A stretch of 64,000 nt of DNA. Source: Cotesia glomerata (Eukaryota; Arthropoda; Insecta; Hymenoptera; Braconidae). The notes beneath the pieces were generated by a model. That model saw only the letters and a program-made list of their open reading frames with translations, was not told the DNA's origin and made no database searches. Position 1 is the stretch's first letter, and each line of letters begins with the position of its first letter. Positions 43,600 through 54,161 of the stretch are shown here, piece by piece. The position numbers and the translations under genes are program-made. The stretch is taken from the NCBI RefSeq assembly GCF_020080835.1, contig NC_058161.1:26918837-26982836 (forward strand), in the 5' to 3' direction.

Positions 43600-44290
43600 G
43601 GTTGATTTTTTAATAATGACCCTTGTGGAAATATTTTTCTGACAAACTCTGAAAAAGTCGAATATTCCCTGAAATTTCGGACTTTTGAGAAGAGTTATAG
43701 ACTTAGTACGACCTTTTCAGATTTATTTTATAAAATTCTATTGTTACGAACAAAATGATCCTTCTTTATTCAAATGAGAATATCGTCATAAAAAATTTAA
43801 GTAAAGTAAAACAGATATCCATCTATTCAATTAAAGGAAAAAAATTTTTCGAAGCCCATGACGGAAAAAGAGGCTGATAAAATTTTTTTTTTAATTTTAT
43901 GTGACATTAATTCAGTTCGCATGACGACTGCAGCTACTCAAAATTTTCCCATGTAGGAACTGCCAGAGTTGAATGACGGAGCCATGTCTGGCCCAGTACT
44001 GGGCAACCAAGCTTAGCGCACCGATATTGGCCCAAGCCTGGGCCAAGACTAAGCAACCAACCCTCGGCCGGCCCAATGATTACCCGAGCCTGGACCAACA
44101 CTGGTTTGCCATAGAATGGCCAAGGCAAGAGAAACCAGCGTTGGGCCAAGACTGGGCAACCAAGTCTTGGCCGGTCCAATGATTACCCGAGCCTAGGCTA
44201 AGGCTGGAAAGCCTATGGCCGTTGAATGGCAACCCATACTTGAGCCAGAATTTCATAACCTAGCCTCGGACATTCAATGGGAAATCCAAA
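43600..44290. repeat. Dispersed repeat and GC-rich ~127-bp tandem pair
   Basis: 43741-43945 is the second copy of the repeat at 30885-31120. 43960-44285 is GC-rich with two units of about 127 bases, each carrying GGGCCAAGACT..GCAACCAA, GGCCGG(C/T)CCAATGATTACCC and GAGCCT. Apparent proline/glutamine-rich ORFs on both strands arise from the repeat. Confidence 0.65.
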
Positions 44291-44680
44291 CTTAATTTAT
44301 CATTAAGTAATAGAATTTTAAACAGTACATATTTATTGTTTAACGAATATTTGTAAGCAAATGCTAAAATTGAAAATTTATTATTTAACCAAAACAATTG
44401 CATATCGTCAAAATTGATATGGTCTTAAAAAAATTAAAATATAATAATTTACAGTTGAATTCTTTATATTGATAACTTTAAACAGTAAAATTTATAATAT
44501 GATGTTAAAAATATACAAAACAATGTACAAAGTCAGAAGTAATATAAGAACTTAACTCTTGCATTTTTTTCACTAATAAACATTTGTAAAAAGTAGTTAA
44601 TTTTCATCAAAACACAATATTGAATAACATAAATTATATAAATAATAAACCGTCACACTTCGTCACCATGTAGATTTAGT
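44291..44680. other. AT-rich, no feature seen
   Basis: No ORF, repeat or RNA recognised between the GC-rich tandem pair and the broken end of R1-like copy 2. Confidence 0.5.
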
Positions 44681-46549
44681 TTATATGAATGATGAGATGT
44701 GGATCAACTTATCGGTTGTATGGCGTAGGATATAGACTCTGTCTGTAAAGTAGTTTGCTACCATTCTGCGCAGGTATCCTGGCACTTCTTTATCTTCGAG
44801 AGCTCGCATGATGCAGTCCCAGTTAGCGGAATTGAAGGCATTTTTGATGTCCAAGGCAGCCACTAAACAATATTTCTTTCTGCCACGTTCCCATCTCTTT
44901 CCAGCGATTGCCTCCTTAGCTGTATCGACCAACAGGTTGATCGCATTCAGCGTTGATCGTCCTTTCCGGAAACCATACTGGCCTTCTGCTAGGAGTGGAT
45001 CGACGGCTGCTTCTATTCGTTGGTGCATTATACGCTCTAATATCTTACCCGCTGTATCCAGCATGCAGAGTGGTCGGTAGGATGATGGCTCATCCGGTGG
45101 CTTCTTCCCTTTAGGGAGAAGTACAAGTCTTTGCTGTTTCCATCTTCTAGGAAAAATCCCTTCTTTGAGGCACGAATCGTAGGTATCTAAGAATAGATTT
45201 GGCGCTGCTTTAATAGCTGTTTTTAATGCAATATTCGGGATTCTATCCAATCCCAGCGCCTTATTATTCCCTACTCGGTTACACGCCTCCATCAGTTCCT
45301 CTTCTGTGACAGGTGGAATTTCTTCTCGATTTACTGGCAATGAAGAATAGCCGAACTTACTTTGTCGAGGAAACAGCGTAGAAACTATTCTTTCCAGGAG
45401 CTGTGGACACGTAGGTGATGGCATTGGCTGGCGCTTCAGGTGGGTCATGACCACCCTATACGGTCTGCCCCATGGGTCCTTTTCTACTTCATCGACGAGT
45501 TCCTTCCAACAGCGTCTTTTGCTATCTTTGATGGCGTTGTTCAGTTCTCGATGGGCCTTTTTGTATTCTGCGACCAGCTCCGCAGAGTTAGGTCGTCGGT
45601 GGCCACGCTGTGATAATCTTCTCTTTTTGTGACAAGCTGTGCGAAGAGCGTTAATCTGATCATTCCACCAGTGCACCGATGGTCTTTTATTGATGCCACG
45701 CTTACGGGGCATGCAGGTGTCGCACGCCTGGGCAATTCTTGTCATTAAGTTCTTCGTCTTCTCTACAGCATTTCCTGTGATGATGGTCGAGTCAATGTCT
45801 AAGGCTACTACCAAAGCTTCCGAGTCAAAGTCTTTCACTTTCCATCCAGCTGCATTAGTTTGTCTAGTTGCTCTTTGAGGGTTCCGGCCAGCCGATATTT
45901 CCCAAAGTATAGCACTGTGGTCGCTGCCAGTGTAGGTGTTTAAGACTTCCCAAGAATAGTTTCCTTTCAATAAGCTGCTGCTGACGAATGTGAGGTCTAT
46001 TATCGAACTAGCCTCTCCCTTGGTATATGTTGGTGTCCCACCGATGTTGAGAAGGACAACGTCCAGTGAGGCCATTGCTTCACGTAGTGCCTTACCTCGC
46101 GCATTAGTCTGCTTGCTGCCCCAGTCTACCGCCCAGGAATTGAAGTCCCCTGCTATAGCTACTGGGTAGTATTGCTTTGCGTCTTCGGTCAGTCGATCCA
46201 GGAAGTCAGTAAAGTCGGCAATGGAAAGGCTAGGTGGTGCATAGCAACTATAAAAACGGATGTCGTTAATAGACGCTGCTACAAAGCCGATGCTATCATT
46301 GCTCACTATGCTCTGGAAGGGGAGTTTGCCACAGGACCAGATGACAGCCTTGGTGGTGCTGTCAGTTTCCCAAGGTTGGTTATTCAGGTGTCTGTATGGC
46401 TCTGCTATTATTACTAAATCAAGCTCTAATTCACGCACGGTCTGCACGAGCAGGTCATGCGCGGCCTCACAGTGATTGAGGTTAAGCTGTAATATCCTTA
46501 TGTTTGCTTGCTTGTCATTCTCTGGAGTGCCTCTTTGTATACCGGGCAC
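44681..46549 (-). CDS. R1-like ORF2: endonuclease and RT start (truncated)
   Basis: 622 codons are open. The endonuclease has ILQLNLNHCEAAHDLL (Asn site), LVIIAEPYR (Glu), VAIAGDFNSWAVDWGS, SSIIDLTFVSS and GSDHSAILWEIS (SDH). The RT begins PSVHWWNDQINAL, ALGLDRIPNIALK, SYRPLCMLDTAGKILERI, YGFRKGRSTLNAI and VAALDIKNAFNSANWD (motif A Asp). It ends after YFTDR with about 20 unrelated residues, lacking YADD and the zinc finger. NLNHCEAAHDLL, EPYR and YGFRKGRST are R1-clade marks. It overlaps the end of ORF1 by about 50 bases in another frame, as is common in R1-type elements. Confidence 0.88.
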   Translation of the reverse strand: MPGIQRGTPENDKQANIRILQLNLNHCEAAHDLLVQTVRELELDLVIIAEPYRHLNNQPWETDSTTKAVIWSCGKLPFQSIVSNDSIGFVAASINDIRFYSCYAPPSLSIADFTDFLDRLTEDAKQYYPVAIAGDFNSWAVDWGSKQTNARGKALREAMASLDVVLLNIGGTPTYTKGEASSIIDLTFVSSSLLKGNYSWEVLNTYTGSDHSAILWEISAGRNPQRATRQTNAAGWKVKDFDSEALVVALDIDSTIITGNAVEKTKNLMTRIAQACDTCMPRKRGINKRPSVHWWNDQINALRTACHKKRRLSQRGHRRPNSAELVAEYKKAHRELNNAIKDSKRRCWKELVDEVEKDPWGRPYRVVMTHLKRQPMPSPTCPQLLERIVSTLFPRQSKFGYSSLPVNREEIPPVTEEELMEACNRVGNNKALGLDRIPNIALKTAIKAAPNLFLDTYDSCLKEGIFPRRWKQQRLVLLPKGKKPPDEPSSYRPLCMLDTAGKILERIMHQRIEAAVDPLLAEGQYGFRKGRSTLNAINLLVDTAKEAIAGKRWERGRKKYCLVAALDIKNAFNSANWDCIMRALEDKEVPGYLRRMVANYFTDRVYILRHTTDKLIHISSFI

Positions 46550-48431
46550 CTGTATGTGCCAGCGTGATGGGCAGCGTTCTCTGCGCTCTTATTTTCCGCG
46601 CATAATACACACTTCGGTGGGTTTTTACAGTCCGCAATCTTGTGTCCTTCTTGGCCGCATCTGATGCATAGCTTGGATCGATCTGTCTTGCTTCTGCACT
46701 GGGATCCGTGGTGCCCGAAATGCCAGCATTTGTAACATTGGGTAGGTTTCCTCGTGGCTCTAATTCGGCAGTTGACCCAGCCAATTCGGATTTTACCGCT
46801 TTCTTCTAATATCTTCTGAGCTGCTGCAGCCGGTAGTGTCACGACAGCGGTTTGGGTACCTCTGTAGGCTTTGCGGATCTTGATTGTCTCTGGTGGTATT
46901 TCGCAGAGCTCCTTGGTTACCGTATGCAGGGCAGCCTGAATATCCTCCTTGTAGTGTCATCTAGGTCTCGGATCTCGATGTCTTCTTGTGGCCCTTTGCA
47001 GATCACTTTGGCCTCCTCCTTAAGAATGTTTGCGATGGTCTGTTGCAGGCCTTGGCCTTTGTCCACGCTCTTCCGCGAAATCGTAATCAGCAAGTCCCCG
47101 CTTCTGGTCTTGTTGATCTTGTCCACCGTTGTGCGAACCTGCTCATCAGAGACGTCCTTCTTTATGCGCCGCAGAATCTCGGCGTACTTTGCTTTCTCGG
47201 CCGGGCGGATGATCAGTGCGTTGGGTCTGATCAATTTGAGCGGTTTTTTGCGCTTAGGTTCCGGCATGGGCATCTTTGAAGGCTCTTTTGGGAGCTGTTC
47301 TTTGGCTAGCCTCCATTTCTCTTTCCTTGTGTGGACATCTTTCCAATCAGTCGCGTCTTTTTTTTTTGGCGTTCTGCTTCATCACGTTTTTCGGAGGACT
47401 TGGTTTCAAGTCCTTTCTCTTCGTCAATCGCCCATCTATTCCATCTGGGGAGTTTCGGTCCTTCCTCTTGTTAGACTTGTTGGAAGTATGACCTTCATCT
47501 TTAGCATCAGATTCACCGTCACCATCGCCTCCGGTGTCCATTAATTCTTCGATCTCCACAGTAAGTTGACTGCTCTTCTCTGGCGTAAGACGAGGAGTGA
47601 GTCGTCGAGGTAACTGCCATTCTTCGTCCAGTTTTTTAAACCTTCGAAGGGCGTTAACTACCCCGGTTGCCTTGGCTTTTACCTCTTTATGGATATTGAC
47701 CTTTGATTGGACAAACTCATGCAGTTCGCTGGTCAGCTTTTCGAGGCGTTCCAGCGCTTGCGTCCGCTTCATCTCAGCGCTTGCTGTAATCGCTGCTTCT
47801 TAGGCGTGAGGCCCACTAATACTCCTGTCCTTTTCTTGTTTTTTCGTTTCTTCCATGATTTTGAATGATACTCCAAAGCAAAAAGTCGTCTCCGAACGCG
47901 ATGCCTCCGGAAGTGGAGGGGTGATCACTCTTACAGCTACCTCCATTGCTATAAGAGCTTTCGGTCATTGAAGCGGGAAATCTCAACTGCTTCGACCCTG
48001 CACCTGCTTCCTTCATCGGCTTCCTTTTGCTCCCGTGGGTGCGGCACGTAGATGCCGGGAGTTACCACGTACACCGCGCTATAAGGATCATTTCGCACAT
48101 CTCTTTCGAGCAGCGTCACCGTATCCGCTTGCGTACGTGACCCTAAGTCAGATGGTGTGACCAACCCTTCCTGCCGAAAGGGGAGTTTTCGTTTTTTACC
48201 GCGAGAGCTATTTTATTTCGCTCTTACCCTCTGCTCCGAAGAACAGCGAGCTTTCTCCGATCCACAAGGATACACGGACGGTGGCTGTTACTCTTCAGCT
48301 CCGATGCCTGATTTGGTCTGCGAGGGCTATTTTATTTCGCCCCAATCCGCCGATCTTACGACCGATTAGGACCCCCCCCCCTATCTGCCACCTGGGGACG
48401 CGCCCGGTGGGAGTTTGGCTTCTTTCGACGG
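44690..48431 (-). mobile_element. R1-like LINE, copy 2 (3'-truncated)
   Basis: Minus-strand R1-clade element. The 5' end lies against (GT)n at 48431-48453 (plus strand), that is (CA)n when read in its own sense. Order: GC-rich 5' UTR (47800-48431) with the GACGCGCCCGGTGGG block shared with copy 1, ORF1, ORF2. ORF2 stops matching copy 3 after YFTDR in the RT (about 44730), and foreign AT-rich DNA follows. No 3' UTR or tail, so the end was lost by deletion or rearrangement. Confidence 0.85.
46498..47772 (-). pseudogene. R1-like ORF1 (gag-like) with frameshifts
   Basis: Three open segments lie in successive frames. 47772-47347 encodes a coiled helix (ERLEKLTSELHEFVQSKVN) and an acidic then basic linker; it is broken at a T-run near 47355. 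47273-46917 encodes the middle domain (AEILRRIKKDVSDEQVRTTV, SGDLLITISRKSVDKG); it is broken near 46945. 46842-46498 encodes AYRGTQ.. and zinc knuckles CYKCWHFGHHGSQC and CIRCGQEGHKIADC, plus CVLC. Two frameshifts make it non-functional as read, though ORF2 is still open. Confidence 0.82.
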
Positions 48432-48761
48432 GTGTGTTTGTGTGTGTGTGTGTAAGTATGTGAATCGCTCATAACTTTTGAACGATTGAACCGATCGGAA
48501 TCTACCAAACAGCGTTCTAAAGAGTTCCCTCAAACTTAGATTTCCTATGAATTTGAATCGATTCGGACCGATAGATTTTGAGAAATTTTGAGAAATCTAA
48601 AAAAAAATCGGAAAAAATTTTTTATTGGAAGTGGTTTTTTTGAAATAACTTTTAAACGGCTTCATCGATCAACTCCAAAAACTAATCCGCTCTTGAGCTT
48701 GAAAAACCACGTCGATCACCGCTAATCCGATCAAAATCGGTTGATTCATTCGAGAGATAGC

Positions 48762-49212
48762 TCTGAGCAAGGCCTCGTGACGTTGTCAAAATAATTTGGC
48801 AACGCAGGTAAGCTCAAAGATTCGGGGACTAGACTAGACAGAAGAACGAACGAACGAGACTCTTGTAAGGGGGGATAAGTGTTATGGCTCAAACAGGTCT
48901 TATGGCTGCACCTCCCCGCATGGGCCCCGCTGGTAACTGGTCGGGTTGTCATTATATTACCGATCAGGCTAACGCAGTCGTTGAATGGGTTGATACAGTT
49001 AACTAAGTACGAGGACAGATTGACATTAAAATCAACTCAATTCACATCTGTCCTATGATAGCGTAAATGCTTGAGGACAGGGTTTTTCCTTGCCGGCAAA
49101 CTTGGCTGTGTATTTCCTATGTGAGGGTAGGATAGATATACGTGCGTGTATAGCTCTTTTGAGCCCAGGAAACGGCCTCTTCGGAGGTAGGCGAAAGTCT
49201 CGCCATATATTC
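48762..49212. mobile_element. 451-bp insert with 17-bp target duplication
   Basis: TTCATTCGAGAGATAGC stands at 48745-48761 and again at 49213-49229, while other GAGCTC-type copies have it once. The insert is GC-richer and unlike its host. It has GCAACGCAG^GTAAGC near its left side, a GGACAGAT..ATCTGTCC hairpin (about 49012-49052) and a 40-codon ORF. It has no poly(A) or inverted ends. The long duplication points to LINE-type retroposition of a transcript or an unrecognised SINE. Confidence 0.7.
48884..49006 (+). CDS. Short ORF in retroposed insert, unknown
   Basis: ATG at 48884 to TAA at 49004 gives 40 residues: MAQTGLMAAPPRMGPAGNWS.., then GCHYITDQ and VVEWVDTVN. Composition (Ala, Gly, Pro, Trp) is unlike the AT-rich surroundings and looks coding, but no family is recognised. 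It could be a piece of a retroposed host mRNA or chance. Confidence 0.3.
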   Translation: MAQTGLMAAPPRMGPAGNWSGCHYITDQANAVVEWVDTVN

Positions 49213-49963
49213 TTCATTCGAGAGATAGCGTGAACGAAAGAAAACCGAAAAAGAGTTTTTTTCACATAACTTCGATATTTCTTTTCGGATCGTTTTTGAT
49301 GAAATAGAATAATTTTTAGAGCTCAAAAAACCGCGTCGATCACTGCCAAAAACCCAAAAAACGGTTGATTGGTTCGAGAGATATCCTCGACGAAATATTT
49401 GGAAACAAGGATTTTTTCAACATAACTCCGACATTTTTTGTAATAACTTTCAAACAACTCTACCGATCGATTCCAAAAACTAATCAGCTCTTAACATAAA
49501 AAAACCACGTCGATCGCCACCAGTCCGGTCGAAATCGGTTCATTCGTTCGTGAGTTATCGTTGACGAAAGAAAACCGAAAAAAGTGTTTTTTCAGAATTA
49601 CTCCGAAATCCCTGGTTTAATCAAACTAAACTTACAGATTCTTCATGAAACTTAAAAAATTGCGTCGAATGCGGCCAACCGCGTAAAAATCGATTCATTT
49701 ATTCAAAAATTATTGCAGATTGAAAATTTGAAAAATTGTGTTTTATCAAACTTCTATCAGACTTTTAAGCTCGAAGAGCTCAAAAGCATATAAAAGCTGT
49801 CCCTTGAAGCTCAGAGAGCTCAAAATAACACATAAATTGTATTTTTGAGCTCGGAGAGCTCAAAAACATCATTAGTGCAATTTTAAGCACCTAGGTATAA
49901 AATTAGCGGGAAGTTGCACGGATGGCCTTCAGGGTCTACCGTTTTTCTAATTTTTAACTTCCC

Positions 49964-50104
49964 GCGAAGAAAATTGAAAATTTTCAAAAATCGGGAAGTT
50001 ATTGGTTTTACCCCGTTTTTCGAAAATCGAGTTCTCATAAGATCTTGACGTTTTGAGGTCCTAGGAAGCTTCCCTGAATGTTTTCGCAATGATGTCCGTA
50101 TGTA

Positions 50105-50135
<31 letters not shown>
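49964..50135 (-). repeat. GAGCTC-type repeat, copy H5, part 1
   Basis: It starts TTAACTTCCCGCGAAG directly after H4, continues ATCGGGAAGTTATTGG, GAAGCTTCCCTG and (TATG)n into (TG)n at 50105-50135, where the 3' tail of R1-like copy 3 joins. Confidence 0.85.
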
Positions 50136-50140
<5 letters not shown>

Positions 50141-53089
50141 TTTTTTTTTTTAAGGGGGGGGGGAATCCTTTTTACGGATTCTAGGCATCGCTGTTTGGCC
50201 TGGATATGTGGCGACTCTACGCAGTGTCATACTAAAACTCGACGCTAGTGCCCCTACCCACTAAACCCTAAACCCCTTTTCCTCTTTCCCCTAATCCCTC
50301 ATAGAAACCGCCGTCAGGCATTACTTCGTTAGGGGAGGATCTAGCTACTGCTCTTTCTTCTGGTGGCTAAGGTGTTATTCTTTCCTCCTTCTAATTGGCG
50401 TCATTCGCTCTTCTTCTTTTTATGGACCGCAGGTCTGAGAGGACTCCCGTGACAAACGTGTTTGTGGCGTTCCAGGCAGCCTCTGATGACAGCATTGCTT
50501 CTACTATCGTCTCTGGTTGGATTTTCCTCTTCAGGATATTCTCTAGCTCATCTCGCTGTGGATAAAAACGTGGGCACTCAAAGAAAACGTGCTCTGCATC
50601 TTTATTGAATCCTGGGCAGGACGGGCACTCTGGGGAATTATCATGCTTAAAGCGGTGGAGATACGCCCGGAAACAGCCGTGTCCTGATAACATCTGCGTA
50701 AGATAATAGTTGACCTCACCGTGACTCCGGTTTAGCCAAACGTTGATCCTTGATATGAGTCGATGCGTCCACCTACCCTTCACTGTGGCATCCCACTGTA
50801 GTTCCCATGGACTTATGCTCTTCTGCCGTTCTTCTGTTCTAAGCTCCTCAGCGCTTAGTGTGGTTGACTTCTTTCGTTGGTAAAAGATCCGTCTTTCCTC
50901 AGCTAAGACTCTGAGAGGCAAAGTTCCGGAAATGACACACACTGCTTCCATAGATATTGTGCGGAAGGCGCTCGCTACTCTTAAGGCACTCAGACGGTAG
51001 ACTGGTCCAGCCTTTCTCCATGATTCTTGCTTCTCTAGTGCGTCCGCCCAGATAGATATTCCGTAAGTGAGCATTGATGTGACTACAGATGATAGCAGTA
51101 GTCTTCTGCTCTGCTTTGGGCCTCCGACGTTTGGCATCAGTCGTGCTAAGCTAGCTACCACTGCTGATGCTTTTGCACTCACGTGTTCGACTTGCTGCTT
51201 AAAGTTGAGTCGGGCATCAAGCATCACTCCCAGATATCGGATATATGGTTGTGATGTGATTTCTTGTTCTCCGTCTTTCAGCTTTATGGTCTCTATCACT
51301 TTTCTGCTGGTAATAAGCACAGCCTCAGTCTTCTGTTTAGCCAGTTGTAGATTCATTGAGTCCATCCACTGGTTAACTTTCTCAAAGGTGATACCAAACA
51401 TGTGGTTTATCTCATCTAGGTGTTTAGCAACGATTACGACAGCTACATCATCTGCATATGCAACAAGCTTGACACTTCTTGGAAGAGTCAGTCTCAGCAG
51501 GCCATCATACATGACATTCCACAGAAGTGGACCCAGAACGGAACCCTGGGGTATACCTCCGGTAATATCATACTCTTTTGGACCATTCTTCGTGTCGTAT
51601 CTCAGGATTCTGTCCGTGAAGTAGCTAGCCACTATCCTACGTAGGTATCCTGGTACGTTTTTCTCTTCCAGGGCTTGCATAATGCAGTCCCAGTTGGCGG
51701 AGTTAAAGTCATTTTTGATGTCCAAAGTGGCCACCAGGCAGTACTTCTTCGCTCCACCCTTCCATCTGATCCCTTCGATTGCTTCCTTGGCCGTTGCAAC
51801 AACCAGATTGATTGCGTCCAGGGTTGATCGTCCTTTCCGAAAACCATACTGGTTGTCTGCCAGGAGTGGATCGACAACTGCTTCTATTCTTTGGTGGATT
51901 ATACGCTCAAATATCTTACCTGCCGTGTCTAACATACAAAGTGGTCGATAAGATGACGGTTCTTCTGGTGGCTTTTTCCCTTTTGGAAGTAGTACTAGTC
52001 GTTGCTGTTTCCACTTCCGAGGGAAAATCCCTTTCTTGAGGCATGTGTCGTAGACGTCCAAGAACAATGATGGCACTGCTTTTATAGTTGTTTTTAAAGC
52101 AATATTGGGGACCCCGTCCAATCCCGACGCTTTATTGTTCCCTACACGATTACAAGCCTCCATCAGTTCTTCCTCCGTGACAGATGGAATGTCATCCATT
52201 TCATTCTGCGCTAATAGGTAGTTAAACTCGCTTTGTTCAGGGAACAACGCGTTTACAATCTTCTGTAGGAGTTGAGGACACGTGGGTGATGGCATTAGCT
52301 GGTTTTTAAGATCGGTCATGACCACCTTATACGGCCTACCCCACAGATCTCTGTCCACCTCGTTGATGAGCTCCTTCCAGCATTTTTTTTTTGCTATCTT
52401 TGATGGCTTTGTTCAGGAATCGACGGGTTTTTTTGTACTCTGCGACCAGCTCCGCAGAGTTAGGTCGTCGGTAGCCACGCTGAGATATTCTTCTCTTCTG
52501 ATGACACTCTTTACGAAGGGCGCTGATGTGGTCGTTCCACCAGTGAACGGAAGGTCGTGTGTTCATGCCACGTCTACGAGACATACTGGCGTCACAAGCC
52601 TGAGTCACTCTTTTCATCAGGTCCTTGGTATTCTTTTTTGTGCAGCCCGCGATAATCTGGTCACTATTGAGAGCTACTAACAATGCATTTGAGGGTCAAG
52701 AGTTTTTACCTTCCAACCAATAGTGTTAAGTTGCTTTTTAGGTCTTCTCGGGCTCTGGACGTTTGATATTTCCCAGAGAATCGCGTTGTGGTCGCTGGCT
52801 GTGTAGATATCCATCACCTTCCAGTTGATATTACCTCTGGTGAGGCTGCTACTGACGAAAGTGAGATCTACAATAGAACTTGCATCTCCTTTGGTGTAGG
52901 TTGGTGTATCACCACTGTTGAGCAGTACTACATCTAATGTAGAAAAGGCTTCTAATAGTTCCTTTCCTCGCGCGTTTGTATGCTTGCTGCCCCAGTCTAC
53001 TGCCCAGGCGTTGAAGTCCCCGGTTATTGCCACTGGGTGGTAATGCTTCGCGTCCTCGGTAAGTCGATCAAAGTCGGTAAACTGTAGAT
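50136..53089 (-). mobile_element. R1-like LINE, copy 3 (5'-truncated)
   Basis: The 3' end, read on the minus strand, is ..CTTAAAAAAAAAAAAAAA joined to (CA)n of repeat H5. The 3' UTR is 50150-50390 and ORF2 runs 50391 to about 53080. The 5' end breaks in the endonuclease after PVAITGDFNAW (read backwards) and meets H5 part 2. ORF1, the 5' UTR and part of the host repeat are missing. Confidence 0.88.
50391..53080 (-). pseudogene. R1-like ORF2, endonuclease end to zinc finger, two frameshifts
   Basis: Segment 53080-52677 holds HPVAITGDFNAWAVDWGS, SSIVDLTFVSSS and ASDHNAILWEIS. It shifts frame near 52690 into PSVHWWNDHISALRKEC, and again near 52385 at an A-run (KDSKKKMLEGA). 52358-50391 is then open for 655 codons: GLDGVPNIALK, SYRPLCMLDTAGKI, YGFRKGRSTLDAI, VATLDIKNDFNSANWD (motif A), GGIPQGSVLGPLLWNVMYD, VAYADDVAVV (motif C), YLGVMLDARLNF. 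The C-terminal finger is CPSCPGFNKDAEHVFFECPRF. It encodes the complete RT that copy 2 lacks. Confidence 0.87.
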
Positions 53090-53195
53090 CAAAGAACTCA
53101 AAAACAAAATACGTGAAATGTTGAGTGTTTAGGTATGGAGTTAGCGGGAAGTTGCAGGATTGGCCTTTAAGGTCAACCGTTTTCCTAATTTTTTT
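53090..53195 (-). repeat. GAGCTC-type repeat, copy H5, part 2
   Basis: AACTCAAAAACAAAATACG, GGTATGGAGTTAGCGGG, AAGTTGCAGGATTGGCC and CAACCGTTTTCCTAATTTTT match the end of H4 at 49860-49963. It is the far side of the repeat that received R1-like copy 3. Confidence 0.8.
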
Positions 53196-54161
53196 GATAT
53201 ATTATTATCGATGCAAAAAGAAGTACCCATGTCATTTTATAGTAAACTATTACTTATAACTTCAACAATAATATCTAGTAAGTTAACAATAAGCTTCTTT
53301 TTCTACAATTTTACTGAAACTTTTGATTATTTACTTTTTTAAAGGTATAATTATTGAATTTTTTAGATATTTTTAGATACTCATCAATTATACACCATGA
53401 AAATTCGGAAACAAAGTGAACTTTCTTTCACTTTTATCACTCCGAATACCAGAGTGAAAAAATAAAAAAAACACTCCGCGTACGGAGTGAACCTGGACTT
53501 CTTATTTCTGCGAAATTATCGCGGATTGATTCCAGAGTAAATGAAGATTTTAATCAGAAAAACATGCGAATAGTTCAACTACTACTCCTTTCAAAGTCTA
53601 TCTTAAAAACGTTATCAAAATATAAATATTCAATTGTCTTCGTTATTTTGCGCTTCAATCAATTTAAAATTGTTTATATTTTCATAAAAATCACTTATTT
53701 GAACTAACAATTACATCATTATATAGTAAAAGTATGGTCAAATACGTATTACTTTGAAACCTGTTCAACTACTGGGTACTTTACCTTATCTTTAAAAAAA
53801 AAAAAAAAACAGAAAAAAACTTTTGTGTAAAACTTTGTAAAGTTATACAATTAAAACACTATATATACATACTTTCTTAAGATTGAGTAGTTAACATGTT
53901 ATAAAAAAAAATTTTAGGTATTGCTCCACGACTGCAAACTAGGGACAATGCAGCGGATTGTGGAATGGAAATATTTATAAAAAAAAATTCTAAGCCATAA
54001 ATAATTTTTTTCACAATTTATTACAATATTTCATCCATTTAACCACATAACTACTCATATAAAAGTCTTAAAATATATAATAATATAATTTCATATATAC
54101 CATTAATTACATGACCAAAATAATTAAATAATCACGTTAACTTATTATTTATTTGATTGAG
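53196..54161. other. AT-rich downstream flank of ufsp2
   Basis: A small TTTCACTTTTATCACTCCG..CGGAGTGAAAAAA foldback lies at about 53420-53490 (GAGTGAACC/ACTCCG motifs). Otherwise no gene, RNA or mobile element is recognised. Polyadenylation signals of ufsp2 (minus strand) would fall in 53990-54160, where TTTATT occurs. Confidence 0.5.

Larger units (their letters stand above)
48431..49963 (-). repeat. GAGCTC-type repeat, copy H4
   Basis: Inverse orientation of H1. (GT)n comes first, then GAACGATTGAACCGAT, repeated ATCGGTTGATT units, three GAGCTC hairpins (49765-49862) and TTAGCGGGAAGTTGCACGG near 49900. R1-like copy 2 is joined at its microsatellite. A 451-bp insert lies at 48762-49212. H5 follows head to tail. 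Confidence 0.85.

Noticed and set aside
43934..44182. Proline/glutamine- and tryptophan-rich ORFs on both strands
   Set aside because: Both come from a GC-rich tandem pair; open frames on both strands at once are typical of repeats, not genes.
53420..53500. Rho-independent-type terminator or riboswitch in the ACTCCG foldback
   Set aside because: Eukaryotic context, imperfect pairing and no gene to control; probably a degenerate MITE.
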